64,000 bases of DNA, taken from the NCBI RefSeq assembly GCF_000410875.1, contig NZ_AROI01000026.1, positions 105,795-169,794 of the forward strand, in the 5' to 3' direction. Within the stretch, counting starts at the first letter, position 1, and every line of letters begins with the position of its first letter. A program made the position numbers and the translations under genes. Below the pieces are notes generated by a model. The model was not told the origin of the DNA. It worked only from the letters and a program-made list of their open reading frames with translations, and ran no database searches. Source of the stretch: Halopseudomonas pelagia CL-AP6 (GTDB taxonomy: Bacteria; Pseudomonadota; Gammaproteobacteria; Pseudomonadales; Pseudomonadaceae). Shown one piece after another: positions 29,187 to 38,410 of the stretch.

Positions 29187-30068
29187 TCAGGCTGAGGCAC
29201 GGCAGAGATCTAGCCAGGTTTTTAATCCCGCAGTGCGGAATTTGCTGCGATGCAGCGCGAAATAAAACCCGCGGTGAAAATCCCTTTGTGGGACCGATAA
29301 CGGCACCAGGCTACCCCGGCGAAACGCTTCCACCAAGGTGATCGCCGACAGACAACCTACCCCCAAACCCGCCTCAACGGCGCGTTTGATGGCTTCAGTA
29401 TGCTGCAGCTCAAGCTTGATCTGTAATTGCGGTAACAAGCCGTGCATGGCCCATTCGAAGTGTTGACGCGTGCCTGATCCAGGCTCGCGAATAATCCATT
29501 GCGCCGCCAGCAAATCCTCATCACTCAGCCAGGGCTTCCCCGCCCAAGGGTGGTCGGGTGCGCAGAAAACCACTAGCTCATCATCCCTCCACGGCAGCAT
29601 CTCCAGATCGGGGTGCTGAGTCTCACCCTCAATCAGCCCTATATCCAACTCAAAATTAAGCAGCTTTTGCACGATAGTTGCGGTGTTCGCCACTTCCAGC
29701 TGAACCTTGGCCCCCGGCTGATCGAGCATATACTGAGCCATAATCTCCACCGCCAAATAATTACCAATACTCAAGGTCGCGCCTACCTTCAAGTGCCCAG
29801 GCTCCTCATGCCGCGCCAGCGCCTGCTCCAGACTGCGAGCTTGTTCCAGCAACGCTTCGACACGCGGCCTGACACTTTGGCCCAGCTCATTGAGCTGCAG
29901 GCGCTTGCCCACCCGATCAAACAATTGCACTGAAAATTGCCGTTCAAGATCTCTGAGTGCACTGCTGGCTGCCGACTGAGACATGGCCAAGCTCTCGGCT
30001 GCGCGGGTCAGATTCTCATGGAAAGCTGTCGCCAGAAACACCTCAAGCTGCCTGAAGCTGTATTTCAT
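29187..30068 (-). CDS. finR: LysR family regulator, FinR-like
   Basis: A 293-residue LysR-type regulator with the N-terminal helix-turn-helix FRQLEVFLATAFHENLTRAAE, then SQSAASSALRDLERQF, and a full effector domain. Its position, divergent from fpr with about 110 bp between them, is that of FinR, which in Pseudomonas activates fpr expression under superoxide or iron stress. The name rests on this context. An inverted repeat in the shared region is a plausible binding site. Confidence 0.85.
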   Translation of the reverse strand: MKYSFRQLEVFLATAFHENLTRAAESLAMSQSAASSALRDLERQFSVQLFDRVGKRLQLNELGQSVRPRVEALLEQARSLEQALARHEEPGHLKVGATLSIGNYLAVEIMAQYMLDQPGAKVQLEVANTATIVQKLLNFELDIGLIEGETQHPDLEMLPWRDDELVVFCAPDHPWAGKPWLSDEDLLAAQWIIREPGSGTRQHFEWAMHGLLPQLQIKLELQHTEAIKRAVEAGLGVGCLSAITLVEAFRRGSLVPLSVPQRDFHRGFYFALHRSKFRTAGLKTWLDLCRASA

Positions 30069-30080
30069 TATCGGTTTTTC

Positions 30081-30120
30081 CGGTTATATATAGCTATACA
30101 ATTAATTTAACCGATAGGTT
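30081..30120. promoter_or_regulatory. candidate FinR control region between finR and fpr
   Basis: CGGTTA at 30081-30086 and TAACCG at 30108-30113 form separated inverted arms over an AT-rich centre; a second small palindrome, AACCGATAGGTT, lies at 30109-30120. Both are in the finR/fpr divergent spacer. Binding is inferred. Confidence 0.45.
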
Positions 30121-30177
30121 AGCTAAGGCGTAGACTAAGCGCAACTAAAGGCAATCAATGGTAATAGGGGTATTTCA

Positions 30178-30951
30178 ATGGCAGGTTTCAATTCCGAGAC
30201 AGTGCTCAGCGTTCATCACTGGACGGATAACCTGTTCAGTTTTCGTACCACACGTGATCCGGCGTTCCGCTTCAAAAACGGACATTTCATCATGATCGGC
30301 CTGGAGGTTGAAGGTCGGCCACTGATGCGCGCCTATAGCATCGCCAGCCCCAACTACGAAGACACCTTGGAGTTTTTCAGCATCAAGGTCCCGGACGGCC
30401 CCTTGACTTCACGCTTGCAGAATATTACGCAAGGTGACCAAATTATCATCAGCCGCAAACCAACCGGCACGCTGGTGCTGGATCATCTGTTGCCTGGCCG
30501 TAACCTTTATTTGCTCAGCACCGGCACCGGATTGGCGCCCTTTATCAGCATCATTCAGGACCCTGAAACCTATGAGCAATACGACAAAGTCATTCTCACC
30601 CACGGCTGCCGGCACGTGCGCGAGTTGGCCTATCAGGATCTGATCACCGACGAGCTGCCCAATCACGAGTATTTTGGTGAAGACATCAGAGAAAAACTGA
30701 TTTATTACCCCACCGTGACCCGGGAGCCTTTCCGCAACCAGGGGCGTCTAACTGACCTGATGACCAGCGGCAAGCTGTTCGATGACATCGGTCTACCCGC
30801 ATTTGATCTCGAACAAGACCGTTTCATGCTGTGTGGCAGCCCCAGCATGCTCAAGGATTTTTGTACCATTCTGGATGAGCGCGGTTTTACGGAAGCTCGC
30901 CATGGCGACCAGGGCCACTACGTTATCGAACGGGCCTTTGTTGAAAAGTGA
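30178..30951 (+). CDS. fpr: ferredoxin--NADP(+) reductase
   Basis: A 257-residue FAD-containing oxidoreductase moving electrons between NADPH and ferredoxin or flavodoxin. The FAD motif RAYSIASPNYEDTLEFFSIK, the NADP-binding LSTGTGLAPFISIIQDPETYEQ and the CGSPSMLKDF segment are all visible, and the C-terminus (GHYVIERAFVEK) is that of the bacterial subclass IA enzymes of pseudomonads. The pair with the divergent finR gene is the standard arrangement. Likely induced by oxidative stress through FinR (family knowledge). Confidence 0.96.
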   Translation: MAGFNSETVLSVHHWTDNLFSFRTTRDPAFRFKNGHFIMIGLEVEGRPLMRAYSIASPNYEDTLEFFSIKVPDGPLTSRLQNITQGDQIIISRKPTGTLVLDHLLPGRNLYLLSTGTGLAPFISIIQDPETYEQYDKVILTHGCRHVRELAYQDLITDELPNHEYFGEDIREKLIYYPTVTREPFRNQGRLTDLMTSGKLFDDIGLPAFDLEQDRFMLCGSPSMLKDFCTILDERGFTEARHGDQGHYVIERAFVEK

Positions 30952-30989
30952 ACTGCAGCTTCCAGCGCTGAGCCACTGCATCACGGAGT

Positions 30990-31022
30990 CCGTGCCGGCT
31001 TAAGCTTCCGGAGCCGGCACGG
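30990..31022. terminator. long inverted repeat between convergent fpr and SDR genes
   Basis: CCGTGCCGGC and GCCGGCACGG are perfect 10-base arms around a 13-base loop, placed between two convergent genes. There is no U run on either side, so it may be a bidirectional terminator of weak type or a repeat element. Confidence 0.5.
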
Positions 31023-31109
31023 CGGGTTAGACAGGAGCCGCGCTAGCGCCAGAGCGGCGAGAAAATTACGAGTTAGACTCATGACGCTGACCTGCAGTAC
31101 ATTAGAACC

Positions 31110-31871
31110 CTACTCTACGTAGATCATTTGACGCGTCATGCCGCCGTCTGCAACAAAATTTTGCCCCGTCACAAATCCAGCAGAAGCCCCGAGCAAAAAC
31201 ACCACCAGAGCGCCAATGTCACGAGGCTGGCCGACCCGACCTACCGCGTGCTGCTGGTGATCGACAGCCCGCAACGGATCGCTCTGTTGTTGTGCGTTCT
31301 CACGTGTGTCTATCCAGCCAGGGCTGACTGCATTTACCCGAATGGTCGGCCCAAGACTTACCGCCAGCGCATGAGTCAATGCCACCAACCCGCCTTTGCT
31401 AGCGGCATAGGCTTCGGTATGTGCTTCTGATTGCACCGCTCGCGTAGAGGCAATATTGACGATCGCGCCACCGGTTTCCCGGAGCATGGGAATAGAATGC
31501 TTGGCAACCAGAAAGGCGCCAGTCAAATTGGTCCCCAATCTGCGATTCCAGGCGTCGAGGCTAAGCTGCTCAATCGGCCCACTATCCGGATCGGCGATAC
31601 CCGCATTGTTGACCAGACCATCAAGCTGACCGAAATCCTCCTCGATACGCTCGATGCAGGCCATCACACTCGCCTCATCGGCGACGTCCATGGCAATGAA
31701 CTCAACCGTTCCCAACCGGGCAAGCTCCTCTGCCGCAGCTTGACCCGCTGGCTCATCCACATCGGTAAGCACCACCGACCAGCCTGCACGCAGCAGACTG
31801 GCGGCAATACCCTTACCTATGCCTCTGGCAGCACCGGTAACCAGAGCCACCGGAAAGCGTTCAGACTCCAT
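31110..31871 (-). CDS. short-chain dehydrogenase/reductase (SDR)
   Basis: A 253-residue classical SDR. The cofactor motif [17 protein letters not shown] is at the N-terminus, NNAG at LVNNAGIAD, the catalytic serine in IVNIASTRA, and the YxxxK pair in [17 protein letters not shown]. The aspartate in VVLTDVDEP suggests NAD preference. Substrate unknown; 3-ketoacyl-ACP reductase-like annotation is common for this type. Its ATG immediately follows the stop of the small membrane-protein gene, so the two are co-transcribed. Confidence 0.88.
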   Translation of the reverse strand: MESERFPVALVTGAARGIGKGIAASLLRAGWSVVLTDVDEPAGQAAAEELARLGTVEFIAMDVADEASVMACIERIEEDFGQLDGLVNNAGIADPDSGPIEQLSLDAWNRRLGTNLTGAFLVAKHSIPMLRETGGAIVNIASTRAVQSEAHTEAYAASKGGLVALTHALAVSLGPTIRVNAVSPGWIDTRENAQQQSDPLRAVDHQQHAVGRVGQPRDIGALVVFLLGASAGFVTGQNFVADGGMTRQMIYVE

Positions 31872-32063
31872 TCAGGCTTTTCTACCGCGCGGCCCGGCAA
31901 AGAACCAGATAATAAGACCGACCACTGGCAGCAGCAGTACCAACACCACCCAAAGCACCTTGGCGCCATTACTGGCATTACTCTGCACGATATTGATAAT
32001 CGCCCAGATATCCAGAATCAGAATAACCAACCCAAGAAAGCCGTTACCGACGCTCACATTCAT
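31872..32063 (-). CDS. PLDc_N domain small membrane protein
   Basis: A 63-residue protein with two membrane helices (FLGLVILILDIWAIINIVQ and VLWVVLVLLLPVVGLIIWFFAG) and a basic tail GPRGRKA. This is the phospholipase-D-nuclease N-terminal (PLDc_N) module found both in cardiolipin synthases and as free small proteins. There is no catalytic domain. The ATG at 32063 has AAAGGAG at ideal spacing. It abuts the SDR gene. Function unknown. Confidence 0.87.
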   Translation of the reverse strand: MNVSVGNGFLGLVILILDIWAIINIVQSNASNGAKVLWVVLVLLLPVVGLIIWFFAGPRGRKA

Positions 32064-32118
32064 ATAAAACTCCTTTCAAAGTGAGCCTCCACTATAGCTC
32101 AACGATGCGAACAGGGTT

Positions 32119-32661
32119 TTACAATTCAAGCACCTGATAACGAGCAGCAATATTATCCCCGGTCTGTTCTGCCGCCAGCCCTTCCTCAGTCGCAGCCGCG
32201 CGGATAATCAGGCAAGGCTGTCCAGCACTGGCGACAAACCAATGGCCGAGACGCTCCGGCAGGCGGAGCAGATCACCGCGTTGACAGCGCAAAACCAGTA
32301 GCCGATCCCCTTGATGCAAACACATAACGCCCGCGCCGCTGACGAGCAACTTTGCCGTGGCCTGTTGGAAGTGCTGTTCAGCTTCGACCTTCTGCGGTTC
32401 GTCTGCATAGCCAGGTAGCGCCACAATCCGCTGCACAGCAAGGCACTCCAGCGCGCAGTCAAAACCGCTATTGCCCAGACGAGGCAGGATCGCTGCAATA
32501 ATGTCCTGATCGTCGCCCGCGTCTCTGACACTGGGCAATTGCTCCAAACGTTCAAGGCGAACGCCGAACTCTGCCAACAGCGGGTCAATGTCCTCGCGGT
32601 GAGTCAGCACCTTGTTGGGTAACTGGAGCTGGTCGTGGTCGTAAACAGCGAGGATGTTCAT
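32119..32661 (-). CDS. degenerate acireductone dioxygenase homologue
   Basis: A 180-residue cupin clearly related to acireductone dioxygenase (MtnD): the N-terminus has PNKVLTHREDIDPLLAEFGV, and the cupin core has LLVSGAGVMCLHQGD, RCQRGDLLRLPERLGHWF and the C-terminal TGDNIAARY. In active enzymes the metal ligands are His-x-His-xxx-Glu in an EHxHxxxEVRF segment plus a later His in HWF. Here the first segment reads EQHFQQATAKL, so both histidines and the glutamate are replaced and only the last histidine survives. Methionine-salvage activity is therefore unlikely. The ATG at 32661 gives the family N-terminus. In P. aeruginosa mtnB and mtnC are adjacent to mtnD; neither is here. Confidence 0.82.
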   Translation of the reverse strand: MNILAVYDHDQLQLPNKVLTHREDIDPLLAEFGVRLERLEQLPSVRDAGDDQDIIAAILPRLGNSGFDCALECLAVQRIVALPGYADEPQKVEAEQHFQQATAKLLVSGAGVMCLHQGDRLLVLRCQRGDLLRLPERLGHWFVASAGQPCLIIRAAATEEGLAAEQTGDNIAARYQVLEL

Positions 32662-32726
32662 CCTGGACGTCACCTGTAGAAATCGAATGTGGGAACAGTA
32701 TAAAGCCCCTACCCTGCCCCTGACAG

Positions 32727-33899
32727 TCAGCTGAAAGTCTGACTCCGGGTGGCATCCGCTTGCGCGGGGGGCAAGCAACGAAACAGCACAAACGCTGCGA
32801 TCAGCGCAGCCAATCCGCCGACAGCAAAGGTCCAGAAGGCGCCCAGGCTGTTCCAGCTATAGCCTGCGTAGAGTGCACCCAGCGCCCCGCCCATACCTGA
32901 AAGCGTCGCATACAAGGCCTGGCCCTGGCCTTGCAGCCGCTCGTTAAAGCTACGCTGAATAAAATGAATCGCCGCCACATGAAAACAACCAAAGGTTGCG
33001 GCGTGCAATGACTGGGCAATCAGCAGCGCACTGAGAAAATCGGCTAACGCGCCCAACATCATCCAGCGCACCGCCGCGAGGAGCAGACTACTCACTAACA
33101 ACTGCTTGAGCGTGAAGCGCGCCAACACCTTGGCCATAACCAGAAACAGCAAAATCTCCGCGACTACGCCGAGCGCCCATAGCAAGCCAATCAGCCCACG
33201 GCTATAACCCAGCGCCTCAAGATGCAAGGTCAGGAAGGTGTAGTAAGGTCCGTGGGAAAACTGCATCAGCCCCGCGCACAGGAAGAACGCCAACACCCCA
33301 GGTTGGCGCAGCAAGCGCAGGAAGCCGTCTGCGTTCAGCACCTGGCCTTGGGGTTTGGTTGCCGGCGCGGCCGGCACTGTCAAACTGCAGAAGAAAATGC
33401 CGAGCATGATACCGAGCATGACCAGCGGGTATACGTCCAGACTGAAGACCTGCAATACCAGGCCCAGACCGATGACGGTAGCAATAAAGCCGACCGAACC
33501 CCACAAACGGATCATGCTGTAACGCGACGACTGCGCGCCAAGATGGCTCAGCGTAATGGCTTCAAATTGCGGCAACACCGCATGCCAGAAAAAGCTGTGC
33601 AGGGCCATGATCATCGCCAGCCAGAGGTAGTCCTGGCGATAGAAAATACCCGTGAATGCCAAAGCGGTGAACAGCGCCCCCAGCCTTACAATCGCCAGGC
33701 GCTGCCCGGTGACATCCCCCAACCAACCCCATAAATTGGGGGCCAGGCACCGCATCAGCATGGGAATGGCCACCAGCTCGCCGATTCGCGCAGCGCTGTA
33801 GCCCAGATGACTGAAATACAATGCGAGAAAGGGTGCTACTCCGCCGAGCAATGCAAAGTAGGCGAAGTAGAACCCAGATAAGCGCCAATAAGGCAGCAT
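32727..33899 (-). CDS. MFS transporter, HcaT/PPP-type
   Basis: A 390-residue permease with about twelve membrane helices. The N-terminus LSGFYFAYFALLGGVAPFLALYF, then SAARIGELVAIPMLMRCLAPNLWGWLGD, is the pattern of the HcaT-like (3-phenylpropionate permease/nucleoside symporter) branch of the major facilitator superfamily. Substrate is not known; orthologues near aroC in pseudomonads are annotated only as probable transporters. It is 29 bp past the aroC gene on the same strand. Confidence 0.9.
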   Translation of the reverse strand: MLPYWRLSGFYFAYFALLGGVAPFLALYFSHLGYSAARIGELVAIPMLMRCLAPNLWGWLGDVTGQRLAIVRLGALFTALAFTGIFYRQDYLWLAMIMALHSFFWHAVLPQFEAITLSHLGAQSSRYSMIRLWGSVGFIATVIGLGLVLQVFSLDVYPLVMLGIMLGIFFCSLTVPAAPATKPQGQVLNADGFLRLLRQPGVLAFFLCAGLMQFSHGPYYTFLTLHLEALGYSRGLIGLLWALGVVAEILLFLVMAKVLARFTLKQLLVSSLLLAAVRWMMLGALADFLSALLIAQSLHAATFGCFHVAAIHFIQRSFNERLQGQGQALYATLSGMGGALGALYAGYSWNSLGAFWTFAVGGLAALIAAFVLFRCLPPAQADATRSQTFS

Positions 33900-33928
33900 C
33901 AGCGCCCCATGCTAGGCAACATGGCGGG

Positions 33929-35020
33929 TCACAACTGGCCGAGTATCGGTGTCGTAACGCGGACGTCTGCATTCTGCGCACGTTGGCGCAGCAGATGGTC
34001 CATCAACACCATGGCCATCATCGCTTCGGCGATCGGCGTCGCTCGAATCCCCACACAGGGGTCATGCCGGCCTTTAGTGATCACCTCCACCGGGTTACCG
34101 TCAACATCGATAGAGCGCCCCGGCGTGGTGATGCTTGAGGTCGGTTTGAGCGCCAGGTGTGCGACGATCGGCTGCCCGGAAGAAATACCACCCAGCACCC
34201 CACCGGCATTATTGCTGGTGAAACCCTCGGGGGTGAGTTCGTCACGGTGCTCCGTACCCAGTTGCGCTACCGACGCAAAACCTGCACCAATCTCCACGCC
34301 CTTGACCGCATTGATACTCATCAGTGCATAGGCTAGCTCAGCATCCAACCGATCAAACACCGGTTCACCCAGGCCCGGAGGGACGCCTTCGGCGACCACG
34401 GTGATCTTTGCCCCAACCGAATTCTGGTCGCGACGCAACTGGTCCATATAGGCTTCCAGCTCTGGCACCTTGTCAGGGTCGGCACTAAAAAAAACATTCT
34501 CCGCCACGGCATCCCAGCTTTTGAACGGAATCTCGATAGGGCCCAACTGGCTCATGAAACCGCGGATCACGATACCTTGCCCTTCCAAGTACTTGCGGGC
34601 GATGGCACCGGCGGCCACGCGCATGGCGGTTTCCCGCGCAGAGGAACGTCCGCCGCCGCGATAATCGCGCACGCCGTATTTATGCTGATAGGTGTAATCC
34701 GCATGCGCGGGACGGAATACATCCTTGATTGCCGAGTAATCCTTGGACTTCTGATCGGTATTACGAATCAGCAAACCAATCGGGCAGCCGGTCGTCTTGC
34801 CCTCGAACACGCCGGTGAGAATTTCCACTTCGTCGGGCTCTTGCCGCTGAGTCGTATGCCGGCTGGTGCCCGGCTTGCGGCGATCAAGGTCACGCTGCAA
34901 ATCGCTTGCGTCGAGCGCCAACCCGGGAGGGCATCCGTCGACAATAGCCACCAGCGCCGGGCCATGGCTTTCGCCAGCGGTGGTAACGGTAAAAAGAGTG
35001 CCAAGGGTGTTTCCGGACAT
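33929..35020 (-). CDS. aroC: chorismate synthase
   Basis: A 363-residue enzyme making chorismate from EPSP with reduced FMN as cofactor, the last common step for aromatic amino acids. Family marks include [20 protein letters not shown] at the start, [15 protein letters not shown], the [21 protein letters not shown] segment and the C-terminal [15 protein letters not shown]. Length is standard. The aroC-MFS order matches pseudomonads. Confidence 0.97.
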   Translation of the reverse strand: MSGNTLGTLFTVTTAGESHGPALVAIVDGCPPGLALDASDLQRDLDRRKPGTSRHTTQRQEPDEVEILTGVFEGKTTGCPIGLLIRNTDQKSKDYSAIKDVFRPAHADYTYQHKYGVRDYRGGGRSSARETAMRVAAGAIARKYLEGQGIVIRGFMSQLGPIEIPFKSWDAVAENVFFSADPDKVPELEAYMDQLRRDQNSVGAKITVVAEGVPPGLGEPVFDRLDAELAYALMSINAVKGVEIGAGFASVAQLGTEHRDELTPEGFTSNNAGGVLGGISSGQPIVAHLALKPTSSITTPGRSIDVDGNPVEVITKGRHDPCVGIRATPIAEAMMAMVLMDHLLRQRAQNADVRVTTPILGQL

Positions 35021-35132
35021 ACGCGCAACCTGACGTCGGGTGACAAGGCCGCTCAGTATACCGCCCCACCCTGACAGGTGACAGCCTGCCAGGCTCCCGT
35101 TAGGCTATGTTTTTCTCGAAATGGAAGCTGAT

Positions 35133-35906
35133 ATGCAGGCCGCCCTGGATGTGATACTGCCCACCGACATGTCTGGCCTGCTGATCATTATGTTGATTGC
35201 GTCCGCGATGGCGACCTCGGCACTCACTGCGGCCATGGGGATTGGCGGCGGCGTATTGCTACTGGCTATTATGGCTCTGGTCATGCCGCCAGCAGCGATT
35301 ATCCCGGTACACGGCATGGTGCAATTAGGCTCCAACGCCAATCGCGCACTGATGACCCTCAAGTACATCAACCTTCGAGTGATTCTATGGTTTCTGCCCG
35401 GGGTGATTATCGGTGCCTGGTTAGCCAGCCTGGTGCTGATCGATCTACCGCTACCCTTGGTGCAGATCTGTATTGCTGGATTTATTCTGCTGCTGTGCTG
35501 GGGCCCGGCTATTCCGAAGGTGGCGACCGGCCGGGTCGGCACTCTACTCGCTGCCGCCCTAACCAGCTTTATAAGCCTGTTTGTCGGTGCCACCGGGCCG
35601 CTGGTCGCGGCCTTTATCAAACAGCAACAGGCGGGTGAAAGGCTCTCTACCGTAGCCACCTTTGCTGCCGCAATGAGCCTGCAGCATGCGCCCAAGGCCC
35701 TTGTTTATGGCGCTGCCGGCTTTGTTTTCAGCGAGTGGTTGGGGCTGATCCTGATCATGATTGCCGCTGGCGTGCTGGGCACCTGGGCGGGGCTACGCAT
35801 GCTCCACCGACTCAGTGACCAACGTTTTGGCATGATTTTCAATCTACTGTTAACCCTACTGGCCCTGCGTTTGATCTGGCAAGCGGCCAGTAGCGGGTGG
35901 GTATGA
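35133..35906 (+). CDS. TauE/SafE family sulfite/anion exporter
   Basis: A 257-residue membrane protein with about eight helices and the TauE/SafE signature near the N-terminus (AMGIGGGVLLLAIMALVMPP) and its repeat in the second half (LFVGATGPLVAAFI). The family moves sulfite, sulfoacetate or related organosulfonates out of the cell; the substrate here is unknown. I prefer the ATG at 35133, which has GGAAG 5 bases upstream, to the in-frame ATG at 35121. It stands alone between divergent aroC and the GNAT-like gene. Confidence 0.88.
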   Translation: MQAALDVILPTDMSGLLIIMLIASAMATSALTAAMGIGGGVLLLAIMALVMPPAAIIPVHGMVQLGSNANRALMTLKYINLRVILWFLPGVIIGAWLASLVLIDLPLPLVQICIAGFILLLCWGPAIPKVATGRVGTLLAAALTSFISLFVGATGPLVAAFIKQQQAGERLSTVATFAAAMSLQHAPKALVYGAAGFVFSEWLGLILIMIAAGVLGTWAGLRMLHRLSDQRFGMIFNLLLTLLALRLIWQAASSGWV

Positions 35907-35987
35907 ACAATAATTTGGTTGCAGATTGCCGGCTAACGGCCGATAAATACAGCACACACTGACCGCTAACCGTTGTTCGGAATGCCC

Positions 35988-36773
35988 ATGAATCAAGTCA
36001 GCACCTCTGAGCAGGACACGATCGAGCAAAAGCCGGTCAGTCCGCCCCGCGACCCCTTTGCTCGGGCCCGGCCTACTGATGTCTACTGGATCCAGCTCAA
36101 ACCAATTTACAAAGGCCGACAGCTTGCCCAGGCCGAGCGATTGGCCAGGGTTACGGTTATCCAGGAGCGCGCCGCGCACTTGGAGCTATTCCGCCTCAAA
36201 GTGGTTTGCGATGGAGAAACCAAAGCCGATACGGACAACGTACTGGAAGTGCTGGTGGATCACAAAAACCGCAGGGTGCGTTTTGGCCCACTGGAAAATG
36301 TACGCATGCTACCGGCGCAGCGTGGCCTGGGCGGTTACCTACTGGCACAACTGATCGAGTGGTGTCAGCGCAGCTGTGGCGACTATTCCATCACCCCGCT
36401 GATTTTGCACACCGAAGAGGTCAGTAGCGAGGAGAGTCGGCTAATCAGAGAAAAGCTTCTGCGACGCGCAGGCTTTGACCTCAGCTACTCCAATGAGGAG
36501 CAAACCGCCGGGCGCGCACAGGCAAATAGGGTAAGCAGCCTTATCAGCAGTTGGAATACCGAAAAAGTCGCCGCCATTCAGATCAGCGACATCCTTAATC
36601 AGTTGCGTGAACAAGAGCAGTCCAATCGCAAGCAACAGGCCCAGCTATCGCAGTTGCAACGGGTGATCGATGACTTCAAGAATAACGACCTGAGCCAACG
36701 CTTTGCGATCGGTTGCCTGATTGTGTTCGCCATTTTCCAGGCGCTAATGCTGCTCTGGGTGGTATTGAGCTAG
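35988..36773 (+). CDS. conserved protein with GNAT-like core, coiled coil and C-terminal membrane helix
   Basis: A 261-residue protein I do not recognise by name, though genes at this place beside prmB exist in pseudomonads. Residues about 35-170 look acetyltransferase-like: a strand-rich region ends in LPAQRGLGGYLLAQLIEWCQ, which resembles the Q/RxxGxG/A acetyl-CoA loop. Residues about 180-235 are a glutamine-rich coiled coil (LREQEQSNRKQQAQLSQL), and the last 20 residues form a single membrane helix (GCLIVFAIFQALMLLWVVL), making it a tail-anchored protein. The ATG at 35988 has GGA upstream. Function unknown. Confidence 0.75.
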   Translation: MNQVSTSEQDTIEQKPVSPPRDPFARARPTDVYWIQLKPIYKGRQLAQAERLARVTVIQERAAHLELFRLKVVCDGETKADTDNVLEVLVDHKNRRVRFGPLENVRMLPAQRGLGGYLLAQLIEWCQRSCGDYSITPLILHTEEVSSEESRLIREKLLRRAGFDLSYSNEEQTAGRAQANRVSSLISSWNTEKVAAIQISDILNQLREQEQSNRKQQAQLSQLQRVIDDFKNNDLSQRFAIGCLIVFAIFQALMLLWVVLS

Positions 36774-36781
36774 CCTGCGCC

Positions 36782-37696
36782 TCAGCTCCGAGGCGCAGCG
36801 AACAGCGCTTGGTAATCCCGGCATTGCTGGGCGCTGAGAACAAACACGCCGTGCCCACCCTGACTGAAGGTAACCCACTGAAAGTCCACCTCTGGCCACT
36901 GCGCCATCACATGCACCATGCTGTTGCCAACCTCGATGACCAACACACCTTGCTCGGTCAGATGATCGGCGGCCTGAGCCAGCATCCTGCGCACCAGATC
37001 CAGACCATCCTGCCCTGCGGCCAGGCCCATTTCCGGCTCATGCAGGTATTCGTCCGGCAAGTCAGCCATGTCCTCGGCATCGACATACGGCGGATTGCTG
37101 ACAATCAGGTCAAAACGCTCTCCGGGCATGCCCTCAAAGCCATCTGACCAGCGCGCCTCGACGCGCTCCTGCAACTGATGTGTTTCAATATTCACCTCGG
37201 CGACCGCCAGCGCATCAGCTGAGAGGTCAGCCAACAGCACCTCGGCCTCTGGAAATGCGTAGGCGCAGGCAATACCAATACAACCGCTCCCCGTACATAG
37301 ATCCAGAATCCGCTTGGGCTCAATTTCCAACCAGGGCGCAAAACGCGAGCCAATCAATTCCGCGATCGGTGAGCGCGGTACCAGAACCCGTTCGTCAACC
37401 ATAAAATCCAGCCCGGCAAAGCGTGCATGCCCGGTCAGGTAAGCCGCGGGGATCCGTTGCTCAATGCGCCGCAACAGCAACGCCACGGCCAGCTCACGTT
37501 CGCTGGCCGTGATCTGGCAGGCCATATACTGCTCAGGCGTTTCCCAGGCCAGATACAGCGCGTGCAGCACCAGCAAGCGCGACTCATCCCAGGCGTTATC
37601 CGCCCCATGCCCAAAAAACAACCCCTGCTCGTGAAAGCGGCTGACACCCCAGCGCACCAGGTCGCGGATGGTATTCAGCGCGGTGAGTTCGTGCAT
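36782..37696 (-). CDS. prmB: 50S ribosomal protein L3 N5-glutamine methyltransferase
   Basis: A 304-residue SAM-dependent methyltransferase that modifies a glutamine of ribosomal protein L3. The SAM motif is [17 protein letters not shown], and the glutamine-methyltransferase signature NPPY is in [13 protein letters not shown]; the N-terminal helical part ([20 protein letters not shown], then [11 protein letters not shown]) distinguishes PrmB from PrmC. The ATG at 37696 follows AAGGAGGT, so the longer frame is rejected. It is divergent from the smr gene. Confidence 0.94.
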   Translation of the reverse strand: MHELTALNTIRDLVRWGVSRFHEQGLFFGHGADNAWDESRLLVLHALYLAWETPEQYMACQITASERELAVALLLRRIEQRIPAAYLTGHARFAGLDFMVDERVLVPRSPIAELIGSRFAPWLEIEPKRILDLCTGSGCIGIACAYAFPEAEVLLADLSADALAVAEVNIETHQLQERVEARWSDGFEGMPGERFDLIVSNPPYVDAEDMADLPDEYLHEPEMGLAAGQDGLDLVRRMLAQAADHLTEQGVLVIEVGNSMVHVMAQWPEVDFQWVTFSQGGHGVFVLSAQQCRDYQALFAAPRS

Positions 37697-37817
37697 AGCA
37701 GTACCTCCTTGGGGATCGCGCAGGTCAATACGTGGTTGTAGACAGGCCGCCATTCTACCCTGCATGAGCCGGGAAACTACTGATACACTTGCCTTTTTAT
37801 CACGTAGAACGCTTCCC

Positions 37818-38390
37818 ATGAGCCAAGACCCCAGCGAACCGGACGATCAGGCGCTTTTCCGCCAGGCTACCCAAGGCGCCAGGCGTATCAAAGTCGATCA
37901 GGCCGACACCGGCAAGCCACGTACTGACCGCGCGCATATCAAAACCCAGCGCCAGCGCGCCGTGCAGCCAACCGGAAGCACCCGGGTGGATGGCCTGTCG
38001 GATCAGTTCGTGATTGACGTGCTACCCGAAGAAGAACTGAGCTGGGCGGCCAATGGCGTACAAGAGAGCCAGTTACGCAAGTTGAAGGCCGGCCAGATTC
38101 CCTTTGAGGGCTCAATTGACCTGCACGGCATGACAGTGGAAAAGGCCCGTGAACTACTCTGGGCCTTTCTCGCCGAAGCCAACAAGATGGAGGTGCGCTG
38201 CGTGCGCGTTACGCACGGAAAAGCGCAACGCAAAGATGGCCGTAGCCCGATCATAAAAAGCCACGTGAATACCTGGTTACGCCAACACAGCCAGGTGCTG
38301 GGCTTCACCTCTTGCCTACCCCGCCACGGCGGGACAGGCTCGGTTTATATACTGCTCAAACGGGTGATGATGGAGGGGCGGGACGACTAG
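37818..38390 (+). CDS. Smr/MutS2-like domain protein
   Basis: A 190-residue protein with a basic, disordered N-terminal half and a C-terminal Smr domain. The domain shows [35 protein letters not shown] and [14 protein letters not shown], which are the standard DLHG and HGxG-type motifs. Smr proteins are nucleases that act on nucleic acids; in E. coli the homologue SmrB cleaves mRNA at collided ribosomes. Whether this copy is SmrA- or SmrB-like I cannot settle from sequence alone, although the prmB neighbour is the E. coli smrB context and argues for SmrB. Confidence 0.9.
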   Translation: MSQDPSEPDDQALFRQATQGARRIKVDQADTGKPRTDRAHIKTQRQRAVQPTGSTRVDGLSDQFVIDVLPEEELSWAANGVQESQLRKLKAGQIPFEGSIDLHGMTVEKARELLWAFLAEANKMEVRCVRVTHGKAQRKDGRSPIIKSHVNTWLRQHSQVLGFTSCLPRHGGTGSVYILLKRVMMEGRDD

Positions 38391-38410
38391 TTATTAGCGC
38401 AAGCTTCAAT

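Noticed and set aside
36782..37819. Longer prmB start at 37819
   Set aside because: The extra residues run through the divergent smr promoter region; the ATG at 37696 has a near-perfect AAGGAGGT.
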